NCBI RefSeq assembly: GCF_008704535.1
Contig: NZ_CP023701.1
Coordinates: forward strand, 1,674,001 to 1,738,000
Direction: 5' to 3'
Length of the DNA stretch: 64,000 nucleotides
Source of the DNA: Streptomyces subrutilus
Lineage (GTDB): Bacteria; Actinomycetota; Actinomycetes; Streptomycetales; Streptomycetaceae
The notes beneath the pieces were generated by a model. The model ran no database searches and had not been told where the DNA came from. It saw only the letters and a program-made list of their open reading frames with translations. A program made the position numbers and the translations under genes. This document shows, piece after piece, positions 38,226 to 46,880 of this stretch; position 1 is the first letter of the stretch; every line of letters begins with the position of its first letter.

Positions 38226-41200
38226 ATGAGCGAGGACGACGCGCAGCTCCACAGCGGCCAGTCCGCGCACCGTACAGGTGAGCTCCCCGAATCTGCACAG
38301 ATCAACAGTGCGAACCAAAACGGCATCATCTACGCTGTCCAGAACGGCAACCAGACCATCAATCAAAGTGGATCTGTGGAACCGGATCCCTGGGTGCTCC
38401 CCGACGACTACCTCAGTCAGGTGAACAAGGGCCCCATCTACACGCACCGTTGGCAACTCGTCGGACGCGCACAAACCATGGACACCTTGGTGCCGTTCGC
38501 CCAGCACGACCAAGGCGGCATCGCGTTCCTCGTTGGGAGAGGCGGAGTCGGGAAGACAAAGATCGTGACGTCCCTGTGCGAAGCGCTGCGCGGGACAACG
38601 TCCGGCGTCGAAGTACGTCTACTCGACACACGCTCCGTCATCAGCCCGGGCGCATTCAGAAACCTGCCTAGTACAAGCAATCTGCTGGTTATCGTCGACG
38701 ACGCACATGACAGTGCCCTCCCCTTGGGACAGATCGTGTCTGGGGTCCGGAGCGTCAACGGCTCTGCCAACGTGTTGCTCTCCCTACGGCCATACGGCAT
38801 GACTCATGCCCGCCGGGCTCTGGCCCAGGCCGGCGTGCATGTTAGTGAAACCACCGTGGTCGAGATCGGTGACCTGGAGTTCCAGGAGGCACTCTCTCTG
38901 GCCGGTGAGATCCTGAATGAAGCAGGAAAGTTCCACGCGCCAAGACTCGCCGCGGCGGCACGAGACTGCCCGCTCCTGATCGTCACCGGAGCGGCACTGA
39001 TCAACGGCGGCGCCCTGGATCCCAGGAGATTCGAAGGCGACGAGCAACTCCATGTGGAGCTCACCGGCCGGCTCGCCGAGGCACTGACCTCCTATTCGGC
39101 ACCCGAGCAGGTTCCCCAGGAACTGCTGTACGCCCTCGCCGCATTCCAGCCGGTGCGGCTCGCAGAACCGGAGGTCCGTACCTCACTGGAAGCCCTGACA
39201 GGCCTGACTTTCGATCTCTGCGCGCAGCACCTCACAACTCTTGAGCACGCCGGGGTGGTGCTGAGCCGCAACACCGCAGTGCGGCTGGTGCCAGACCTAC
39301 TGGGCGATGCCCTGCTCATCAGAGCGGCTCGTCACCACGGCACAGGGCTTCCAACGGGTTACCTCGCCAGAGCGATGAAGGCCGCCCAGGGCAGCGCGCT
39401 TACCAACCTGGTGGTGAACGCTGGCCGTGTGGACTGGCAACAGCAACAGGGCACCGATGCCGGCGTTCTGATTGAGCCGCTATGGGAGCAGATTGCGGCT
39501 GCGTTCCGGACGACGGACGCGCGGGAGCAGGTGAGCATCCTGGAGATTGTGGCGAAGGTCGCCTTCTTCCAGCCGCGGCGGGCCCTCGACCTAGCCGCGT
39601 GGGCCGTAGAAAACCCCTGTGCCCCCGTCACCGCGGAAGTTGGGTTCGGGTTCGCTCACACCTGGACCGACACGGATGTGCGCCATGCTCTGGCCTCTGT
39701 CCTCCGGGCCGCCGCCCATCATCCAAGTTTTCTCCCGCAAGCAGCCACCCTTCTGTGGGGCCTGGGCCGCGACGATTCGCGCCTCACACCCCAGCATCCC
39801 TCTCACCCCTTGCGGATTCTGGAGGAACTGGCCGGCTACACCCGCTGGGGCCCCACCGAGTACCAACGGATCCTCGTGGCTCAGGTGGAGCGCTGGCTTA
39901 CTCGCGCACCCATCACCCCGTCCATCCACCAGCCCCTGAAAGTGCTCGCCCCCCTGTTGGCGACGGACGGGCACGACGAGATGTGGACGCCCGCCACCTG
40001 GTCGTTGTCCTTCCGCCCGTACGTGCTGGAGCCCGCCCCAGAAGTCCTGGACATCCGCGGCCAAGTACTGGATCTGGCATTCGCGGAGCTTGGAAACCCG
40101 CAGATCGAACGCGCCTCTGCGGCCATCTCTCTGGTCGGTGACGCCCTGGGCCTGCCGCGGGGCAGTTTCGGGCTGATGGTGTCTGACTCCATGCGTGAGC
40201 CGTGGATTCCGCACCTCGTGAGCGTCGTCGACCGGCTACGTCGGTACATCGTTGAGCACGTCTTGCCACCGGCGATCCTGGTCGCCGTGCGTACCGAGCT
40301 GCACTGGCTCGCGCGGTACGGCCCCGACGATGCCCGCAGGGCAGCCAAGGACGCTCTGCATGCGATCCCTGCATCACCGGAGAATGAACTCGCACGTGCA
40401 CTGCACGGCGGGCCGACCGACCCAGCCTCCTTCCCCGAGTACTCGGACTGGCTGGCGGCGCGGGACGTTCTGTTCAGTAACGTGAGGAACGCCCTCGTCG
40501 ACTGGACAGACAGCCAGGTTGTCCTGTGCATCAATTCCTTGTTCGGCGAGGAGAACAGGGTCTTCGGCGCGGACAGCGGACGGGCCAGGCCTTTCATCTG
40601 GACTTTGGTCACCCATCGCCCGTCCATCGGCGAAGCCGTCTGCGAGCAGGCCTTGGCCACGCCTGACAGCTCGCTGACCTCGCTGGTGTCAGTCGCCCTC
40701 GCGGCAATGGGGCAGGCCGCCAGCGGGCGCGCGGTCCTCTGGGGCCGGACGCTCATGAATTCGGGCAATACCCAACTCACGCGAGAAGCGGCTCATGCCT
40801 TCGGCATCCAGCGTGGGCGCGGCGATCTAGTCGAAGACGAGGCGGACCTGCTACGAGAACTCGCGGCCCACGGGGACAGCATCGTACGCAGGGCCACTCG
40901 CGGCGCCGTCCGCGCCATCGCCGACCAGCACAAGGAACTCGCCGTCGAACTGCTCACCGCATCGCCCGCAGTGGAGGTAGCGGACCTTGAGGAGTTCGCC
41001 CGCGCCCTAGCAGGCCCGCCGTTCAGCCCGCTGGGCTGGTCGGATCTCTCCGAGGACCAGCAGGGGGCGTTCCTCACGGCCCTGACCGCAGTGCCGTCCA
41101 TCGAAGGCTACGACATCGGGCGGTTCCTCGCCGAGCTCGCCCGCACCGAACCCTTCACTGTCGTCGAACTGCTGCAATCGAGAGTGGAGTTGTATTCACA

Positions 41201-41780
41201 CGAACAGTCAGCCGGATACTCTCCCCTGCCATTCGCCTGGCATGTATCACCGCCGTTCCGCGACCACGATGACTTCACAGCACTGCTGCGGCAGATCCGA
41301 GACTGGCTCGCCGCCGACCCAAATTCAGCCCTCAGGCACTACCTGGGGGCCAAGCTATTCGCGCTTGTCGCCGGATCCTACGACGCTCGCGTCGTCGAAA
41401 CGATCGACGAGTGGCTCGACGACAGCGACCCGGTAAAGATCAAGGTCACCGCAGCGCTGGTATCCAAGGCCCCCCGAACTCTGGTCTGGGACGCCGAGTT
41501 CGTTCGTCGTTGCCTCCGCGCCGCTGACCGTCACGGGGACGCCAGCCTGAACCGGATGAGGAACGCCCTCCACAGTGCCGTCATCACTGGAATGCGCTCC
41601 GGGACACCCGGCCAGCCCTTCCCTGAGGATGTCGAAGAACACGCGAAGGCTACTGAGCTCGCCGACCGATGCGCCAAGGCCAGCGTCGAGGAACAGTTCT
41701 ACCGAGATATCGCCGAATCCGCCCTGCGCCGGGTACAGGATGAATCGGACGACACTCCTCCAGACGGCCGCGACTGGTAA
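38226..41780 (+). CDS. second NLR-like STAND ATPase with the same N-terminal motif (NLR2)
   Basis: An 1184-residue protein. Residues 24-46 (AQINSANQNGIIYAVQNGNQ, then TIN) match the motif of NLR1 and the nucleosidase. A P-loop ATPase follows: Walker A GRGGVGKTK (about 104-112), Walker B LLVIVDDAHD (about 153-162), and an arginine-rich SLRPYGMTHARR sensor-like segment. The rest is helical repeat-like. The ATPase and C-terminal parts differ clearly from NLR1, so it probably senses a different signal but could recruit the same effector. No effector gene adjoins it. Confidence 0.85.
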   Translation: MSEDDAQLHSGQSAHRTGELPESAQINSANQNGIIYAVQNGNQTINQSGSVEPDPWVLPDDYLSQVNKGPIYTHRWQLVGRAQTMDTLVPFAQHDQGGIAFLVGRGGVGKTKIVTSLCEALRGTTSGVEVRLLDTRSVISPGAFRNLPSTSNLLVIVDDAHDSALPLGQIVSGVRSVNGSANVLLSLRPYGMTHARRALAQAGVHVSETTVVEIGDLEFQEALSLAGEILNEAGKFHAPRLAAAARDCPLLIVTGAALINGGALDPRRFEGDEQLHVELTGRLAEALTSYSAPEQVPQELLYALAAFQPVRLAEPEVRTSLEALTGLTFDLCAQHLTTLEHAGVVLSRNTAVRLVPDLLGDALLIRAARHHGTGLPTGYLARAMKAAQGSALTNLVVNAGRVDWQQQQGTDAGVLIEPLWEQIAAAFRTTDAREQVSILEIVAKVAFFQPRRALDLAAWAVENPCAPVTAEVGFGFAHTWTDTDVRHALASVLRAAAHHPSFLPQAATLLWGLGRDDSRLTPQHPSHPLRILEELAGYTRWGPTEYQRILVAQVERWLTRAPITPSIHQPLKVLAPLLATDGHDEMWTPATWSLSFRPYVLEPAPEVLDIRGQVLDLAFAELGNPQIERASAAISLVGDALGLPRGSFGLMVSDSMREPWIPHLVSVVDRLRRYIVEHVLPPAILVAVRTELHWLARYGPDDARRAAKDALHAIPASPENELARALHGGPTDPASFPEYSDWLAARDVLFSNVRNALVDWTDSQVVLCINSLFGEENRVFGADSGRARPFIWTLVTHRPSIGEAVCEQALATPDSSLTSLVSVALAAMGQAASGRAVLWGRTLMNSGNTQLTREAAHAFGIQRGRGDLVEDEADLLRELAAHGDSIVRRATRGAVRAIADQHKELAVELLTASPAVEVADLEEFARALAGPPFSPLGWSDLSEDQQGAFLTALTAVPSIEGYDIGRFLAELARTEPFTVVELLQSRVELYSHEQSAGYSPLPFAWHVSPPFRDHDDFTALLRQIRDWLAADPNSALRHYLGAKLFALVAGSYDARVVETIDEWLDDSDPVKIKVTAALVSKAPRTLVWDAEFVRRCLRAADRHGDASLNRMRNALHSAVITGMRSGTPGQPFPEDVEEHAKATELADRCAKASVEEQFYRDIAESALRRVQDESDDTPPDGRDW

Positions 41781-42445
41781 CGGCAGGCCGCTGGTGCCAT
41801 GGGGCTGAGCTGGGCAGCAACTCAAGGGACTCCACGACCGGGAGTATCTCAGGGCACTTACAGGCATTCCCAGGGAGAACTCAGAGCAATGTCCCTGCCA
41901 CCCTGAGGAGGGCGTGCACCGCATGACCTCCAGCCCCAATCGCAGACACCGCCTGGGGAGAATCTGGGGAGCATACGCGGGGCGACCCATCGAGGCACTC
42001 CCTCGCACTCTGTCACTGCCCCTCCCGTACCGAAGCTGGACTGCAGCCGCGCGCCTGCGGAGGGTATCGAAATCGGGGTGGCACAGCATCTGAGGTTGAC
42101 CTCCTGCAGTGGTCCGAGAGTGACCGGACTGTCCTCGGTGACCGGTCACCCCCGGCATGCCTTGCGGACGCCGGAGATGACACCACCATGAGCGAACCGA
42201 TCTCCGCCATGACAACTCGGCGGGACGAAGATCGTCGATACACCTGCGCTCACGGTCGCAGGCGGCGCCCGCCTGTCCGATCTCAGCGGGTGAGCGAGGT
42301 CGCGTTGACTGCGTGGCCTCTTCGGCCTTTGTCAGGTGCCGAACCCTTTGCTTGGCGAACTACCACTAGACCCCTCCTCAGGGTAGGAAGGCCCTCTCGC
42401 GGCATGCTGTGAGGGGGAGCCTCTGAGGGCCGACTGGCTACCAGA
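41781..42445. repeat. internal copy of the left attachment arm
   Basis: Bases about 41945-42090 are recognisably homologous to 13985-14130: TGGGGAGAATC at 41954-41964 and TGGGGAGCAT at 41965-41974, then matching GGCACTCCC, CCCCTCCCG, TGCGGAGGGTA and GGTGGCACAGCAT blocks. The similarity stops at the centre of the 14130 hairpin. No corA core repeat is next to it. It probably marks a junction between two elements. The rest of the gap has no supported gene. Confidence 0.6.
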
Positions 42446-43780
42446 TCAGCTCCCGCCCTCGTCGTCCGTGTCCCGTGCGTGAGGCGCTGCGGGTCCGTGC
42501 GGGTTTTGCAAGGTATCCCAGGAGTGCGGAGGTGGCGTATCGTCCGTAGCCGCCGCCTGCCAGCCTTGGTTCCGTTCACCCGCGTCGCTCGCCGCCGCGC
42601 CCGGCGTAAACGTGGCCGCACCCGCGTCGGTGGGCTGCGAGCCCTCGGGGCCCGAGAAGTGCGACGACCAAGTCCCGGTGCTGTCCCCCTCGTCTGAAGC
42701 CCTACCCTCCGGCCCCTCACCCCAGCCCTCGTCGGACGTAGGGAGGAGAGTCCGCCTGATCTCCTCGGCGGCCTCGTCCAGCCCGGCCGCCTCCAGGCTC
42801 CGCACCACACGGTGCACGAACACCGTGTACTCATCCATGTCTGGCTTCAGGCCCACCGCCGCCAGCAACAGGAGTAGCCGGTCCGAAACCCCCACCTCCT
42901 CCTCGTGGTTGAATGCTCCTCCTTCCTGGCTGTGCCCGTCCCACAGCGGGCCCCCGACGGTCGCCTCGGTTCGCGCACCCACGGGCGGCACGAGCAGGTG
43001 ACGGAAGAGCTCGGGCACCTCCTCGTCGTTGGCAGCCGCCGCGATCTGGGCGAGCGGGCCGATCATGTCGACCGCCTTCTCGATCTCGTTCTCGTGTCGG
43101 GCCAGCCACCACACCACCGCGCTGCCAGCACTCTTGAGCACGTCGTCACCGAGATAGCGTCGCTTGTTGCGCTCGTGATGACGCTCGTACTCCCAGACTT
43201 CCTCATCCTTGCGAAGGTCGCTCAGCTTCCGTAGCCGCTCACGATCAGCGGGGGCGAGGGTCAGCGTCACATCCGCCGCCAGGGCCTTAACCCGTCCGCT
43301 CCGGTCCGGGAGCGGGACGCCCAGCTCCCCTTCCAAGAGATACCGCGCGAAGCTCGCCCGACCGGGCTCCTCGTGGTGGACGACCGCCAAGGCCCGGCTG
43401 ACGATTGAGGCTACGGCTAGGGCCGGGGAGGCGCCGTCAGAGTAGCTGTCGAAACCAGGAGTCGGCCTCCACCACACGGTTGCGGAGAAGAGGAAGTCGT
43501 AGCCGTCCGCCGAGCTCGGCAGTGCCGCGTCGACCACCCGCGTCTCCTCGTAGGGCTGCTCCGACGGCGCCGCGGGCGGCTCGGGTTCCCTGGGCTCGTG
43601 CGGATCGACCGGCGCGCTGCCACGGCCGGGGGCCATCATCACGAGCAGTAGGGAGCCCGAGGCCGTGACCATGCACATGAAGCCCCACAACCACGCCGAC
43701 CAGTGCAGGAGATTCCCGAGCGCAGCCGGTGCCAGGCCGCAGAGAGCGACGAACAGCAGGCTGGGAAAGCGATGTTTCAT
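42446..43780 (-). CDS. membrane-anchored protein of the TIR operon
   Basis: A 444-residue protein. Two N-terminal transmembrane helices (FPSLLFVALCGLAPAALGNL and AWLWGFMCMVTASGSLLLVMM) are followed by a cytoplasmic domain (YDFLFSATVWWRP, then RALAVVHHEEPGRASFARYL) and a long, disordered acidic/Pro-rich C terminus. The central pattern is found in actinobacterial proteins of unknown function. It overlaps the P-loop partner gene by four bases and is the last gene of the three-gene TIR operon. It may tether the complex to the membrane. Confidence 0.7.
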   Translation of the reverse strand: MKHRFPSLLFVALCGLAPAALGNLLHWSAWLWGFMCMVTASGSLLLVMMAPGRGSAPVDPHEPREPEPPAAPSEQPYEETRVVDAALPSSADGYDFLFSATVWWRPTPGFDSYSDGASPALAVASIVSRALAVVHHEEPGRASFARYLLEGELGVPLPDRSGRVKALAADVTLTLAPADRERLRKLSDLRKDEEVWEYERHHERNKRRYLGDDVLKSAGSAVVWWLARHENEIEKAVDMIGPLAQIAAAANDEEVPELFRHLLVPPVGARTEATVGGPLWDGHSQEGGAFNHEEEVGVSDRLLLLLAAVGLKPDMDEYTVFVHRVVRSLEAAGLDEAAEEIRRTLLPTSDEGWGEGPEGRASDEGDSTGTWSSHFSGPEGSQPTDAGAATFTPGAAASDAGERNQGWQAAATDDTPPPHSWDTLQNPHGPAAPHARDTDDEGGS

Positions 43781-45771
43781 CGTGCCTCTTCCGTGGTCCG
43801 TGGTCCGCCACCCGTACTCTGCGTGCGGGCGTACTGCGCGTGGTCGATGTGCCGCCAGAAGAGGGCGGCGACAGCCTCCCTCGACGGGTGGCGCGTGGGT
43901 CCCACCCAGTCGTAAGCGATGGCGTAGAGGCGGTGGAGGGCGACCGCGCGGTTGTGCGTCGCCCTGACCATCAAGTCCAGCGCCATCTCCCGCGAACTGT
44001 CGCCAGCCACTGCGTTCAGCCAGCTATTCGCCAGCAGGTTCCAGAGGTCCGTCGGCGGCTGGGAGAAGACCGCCTCCCAGCCCAGGAACAGGTCCGGCCA
44101 TGGTGGCGGGTCCGGTGCCCGGGCACTGTTCAACAGCTCGGTAAGCAGGCCGAGATGGGGATCCGTCTCGCGCGGCACCCGGCCCGTCCGCTCCCGCAGG
44201 CGGTCGATGAGCAGTCGGTAGAGCCGACGGTCGCGGCCGGCGAGGTCGAGGACTGCCTCCCGCGCCTCACCCGCCGCCGCCCCTTTCCGTACAGCGAGGT
44301 GGTGGAGCCGCACCATCGCCTGATCAGGGTGCGTCTCGCCGAGGCTCTGGAGGCAGGCGTTGGTCAGGATGCGGGCGAGCCCATCCGATAAGGGGCCGGA
44401 CCTCGCGCACTCGTATATCCGTCTGCGGAACCACCCCCCGAACCTCTCGTGGCTAAGACCGAGTTCGAGGGCGGCCACAGCTCGCGGGTCGCGCGATGCT
44501 CCGGTTGCACGATCCGTCCAGCGCACCACCAGGTCGAAGAGGTGGTCGGGCCGACCGACGGCCAGAGACCGCTCGCCGAAGCGGACGACGGCGTTCACTC
44601 TGTCGTCGGTGGTCAGACCGTGTAGACCGGTGGCATGACCGATCCAGTCCTTGAGCTCATCGCGCACCCCGGGGAAGTTCGCCCAGAAGTACGTCCGTAC
44701 GGCGTCGGCGTATGCCAGCCGCCCGAAGCGCAGCCCTCCGTCAGCATCCCGCTCGATCCCGAGCGCCTCCAACCGCTCCCCGAAGTCCCTCCCCGCGAGC
44801 TCAGTGGTCGCCTCTTCCTCGTGCCTCACCGTCTTCATCAAGCCTTGCCACGCCTCGTAGACGGTGTCGGCATGGGCCTCCTCGAACACCGCCGTCGCGA
44901 GCAGTAGCGCCCGCTCGGGCGCGGTGCGGACCGTCGTCACCTGCTTGCCCACTTCACCGGCACGATCAGTGACCGCGTGCATCGCCTGGTCGAGCCATCC
45001 CGCGAAATCGGCGCCGAACCGACCGTCTTCACGAGCGGACCTGACCAGCCCTGCAAGCCGCGCCAGTTCCCGCATGGGCGAGCGGTCACACAGGCGCTGA
45101 AGGTCGTCGCTCCGCAGGTCGGCGGAGCGGAAGGGCATGCGGTCCATGCGGAGGTACCGGGTGACGACGGCAACGCCCCGGGGGCGCCGCAGCGTCACCC
45201 TGTCCGGTTCGAGGTCCGGCGAATGGGCGTGATCCATGCCCGCCGGCAAGACGACGACCAAATGGGCCTTCGCCTCCTGGACCTGTGAACGACGCAGGGC
45301 CATGAGGCGCTGGGCCTTGGTGTACGCCTCCTCGTCGGCGATCCCAGAGAGGTCGAGGAGGAACCGGTCCCCCTCGTCGGGCGCGAGAGGGCTCCCCTCC
45401 GTACCCGTGTCCGTGTCCTTGTCCGTGGCGGGAAGCTCCTCGAACCGGACGCGATCCTCGTCGGCGCCCTCGTCCTCACCGAGCCCGTGCAGCAGCATGA
45501 TCGCCGCTGCGCGGCGGCCACTGCCGGGCGGCGCCTCCAGCAGCACCACCGACCCCGGCTTCTCCAGGCGTTCGGCAGCAACGCGGTAGCCCACCGGTCG
45601 AACGAACCGGTCGGCCAGGCGCTTCCGATCCTCACGGGCGACCCTGAGGGACTCGACCCCTCTACGGATCATCCAGTCCGCGCCGGCGCCGTAGAAGACG
45701 TACTGGTGCCCCTCACCGTTGTTCACCGGGCCGCGCGGATCATTGACGGTGACGCGGTCCTGCTCGGTCAT
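43777..45771 (-). CDS. P-loop-like partner of the TIR protein with N-terminal shared motif
   Basis: A 664-residue protein. Residues 9-24 (VNDPRGPVNNGEGHQY) repeat a motif in the TIR protein's C-terminal region. A degenerate P-loop follows: LLEAPPGSGRRAAA (about 78-91), in which the Walker A lysine is Arg. A Walker-B-like FLLDLSGIAD and a long helical C terminus follow. This looks like a STAND-like scaffold with weakened ATPase. It sits between TIR and membrane genes with four-base overlaps on both sides. Function is inferred. Confidence 0.75.
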   Translation of the reverse strand: MTEQDRVTVNDPRGPVNNGEGHQYVFYGAGADWMIRRGVESLRVAREDRKRLADRFVRPVGYRVAAERLEKPGSVVLLEAPPGSGRRAAAIMLLHGLGEDEGADEDRVRFEELPATDKDTDTGTEGSPLAPDEGDRFLLDLSGIADEEAYTKAQRLMALRRSQVQEAKAHLVVVLPAGMDHAHSPDLEPDRVTLRRPRGVAVVTRYLRMDRMPFRSADLRSDDLQRLCDRSPMRELARLAGLVRSAREDGRFGADFAGWLDQAMHAVTDRAGEVGKQVTTVRTAPERALLLATAVFEEAHADTVYEAWQGLMKTVRHEEEATTELAGRDFGERLEALGIERDADGGLRFGRLAYADAVRTYFWANFPGVRDELKDWIGHATGLHGLTTDDRVNAVVRFGERSLAVGRPDHLFDLVVRWTDRATGASRDPRAVAALELGLSHERFGGWFRRRIYECARSGPLSDGLARILTNACLQSLGETHPDQAMVRLHHLAVRKGAAAGEAREAVLDLAGRDRRLYRLLIDRLRERTGRVPRETDPHLGLLTELLNSARAPDPPPWPDLFLGWEAVFSQPPTDLWNLLANSWLNAVAGDSSREMALDLMVRATHNRAVALHRLYAIAYDWVGPTRHPSREAVAALFWRHIDHAQYARTQSTGGGPRTTEEAR

Positions 45772-46562
45772 CGTCCGTCGTCCGAGCGCCGACGCTCGCG
45801 CTCGATGCGCTGGTGGACCGTACCGCTGTTGTCGCCCGCCGTAAACTGGACCCCGGTGTTGTCACCCTGGAAGTGGGGCGCGTTGTACTGGTGTCCCCGA
45901 CCGGTGTTCACCGGCCCCTGCGGCTCGTTGACAAAAGTGCCGGACAGGTCTCCATTGAGGTTTCCGATACCGCCTCGCACGCGTTGCTCGACATCGCGCG
46001 TCCGCATCCTGGTGTGCCCGGCGTCCTGGGCCGACTTCTTGCGGGGCTTCGCCTCTACCCGCTCCCGCGCAGCGCGGAGGTCGCGGTCCACTGCGCCCAG
46101 CTCGGGCAGCAGTCGGCCGAGGGCGTCGCCGATCGCCGTCAGGTCCGACTCTGCGTTGCGGTGGTCGAACCGCCGGTACTGGCAGTCCGCCAGCTCCCGC
46201 AGATCGTCCGGGAGGACGGCGTGGTCGATCCGTGTGGCCTTTCCGACGAGCACTGGGATCACGAGAATCCCTCGGTCGAGCGCGGTCTGGATCTCACGAC
46301 GGGTCCAGTCCTGGTCGCTTTCGAGGGCGGAGCGGCCGCCTTCCCCCTGTACTTCCGCCCAGCGCGGGCCGATCACGGCTAGGAGCGCCTCGCACTCCTC
46401 CACCGCCCTGACCAGTTCCGCTGGGAAGCGGTGTCCGAGCGCGATCGAGGTGCTGGCGAAAAAGATCCGCTCGCTGCCGAACCGCCGGGCTAACTCCCGA
46501 GCGATCATGGTCGCCACTGATTCCTCGTCGCCTGTGCGGTAGTTGACGAAGACGTTGGGCAT
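45768..46562 (-). CDS. TIR-domain protein with C-terminal shared motif
   Basis: A 264-residue protein. The N-terminal TIR domain starts MPNVFVNYRTGDEESVATMI, continues with RIFFASTSIALGHRFPAELV and ALLAVIGPRWAE, and has a Glu in DWTRREIQTALDRG at the place of the TIR NADase catalytic Glu. The last 55 residues (from about 210) carry FVNEPQGPVNTGRGHQY and then GDNTGVQF and GDNSGTVH repeats. The ATG at 46562 has AAGGGA seven bases upstream. It is probably an NAD-consuming effector coupled to the next gene product by the shared motif. Confidence 0.82.
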   Translation of the reverse strand: MPNVFVNYRTGDEESVATMIARELARRFGSERIFFASTSIALGHRFPAELVRAVEECEALLAVIGPRWAEVQGEGGRSALESDQDWTRREIQTALDRGILVIPVLVGKATRIDHAVLPDDLRELADCQYRRFDHRNAESDLTAIGDALGRLLPELGAVDRDLRAARERVEAKPRKKSAQDAGHTRMRTRDVEQRVRGGIGNLNGDLSGTFVNEPQGPVNTGRGHQYNAPHFQGDNTGVQFTAGDNSGTVHQRIERERRRSDDGR

Positions 46563-46880
46563 GAAGGTTCCCTTCGTGGGAGGCAGACGGAAGACAGTGC
46601 CGAATGGGTACGAGTTCGGGGGCTGTGAACCGGGGCTTCGCGGCCCTGGTCCACCCGGGTGGTGAGGCCCCGACCGTGCGACGGCATGGCGTCCACGGGA
46701 GGGCCTACGGATGCGCACGGCCCGGCGGGTCACTGACCGCGGGCAACCCCGAGAAGCCGGGGCGCAGCCCGACGCATCAGGCGGGGACTGGAGGGTCTCG
46801 CCGGGGGTCGTCGGATCTGGAGGGACCGGGCAGTCCGGCGAGACGCGCGGCTCGAGCCCGTATCGGTCGTGGAGTCGTTG
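46563..46880. other. gap between TIR operon and its upstream regulator
   Basis: About 320 bases without a convincing gene. It presumably carries the TIR operon promoter. No clear -10/-35 was identified. Confidence 0.45.

Noticed and set aside
41781..42445. Looked for a third corA core repeat at the internal arm copy.
   Set aside because: No stretch resembling the 107-bp core was found; only the arm-type sequence is shared.
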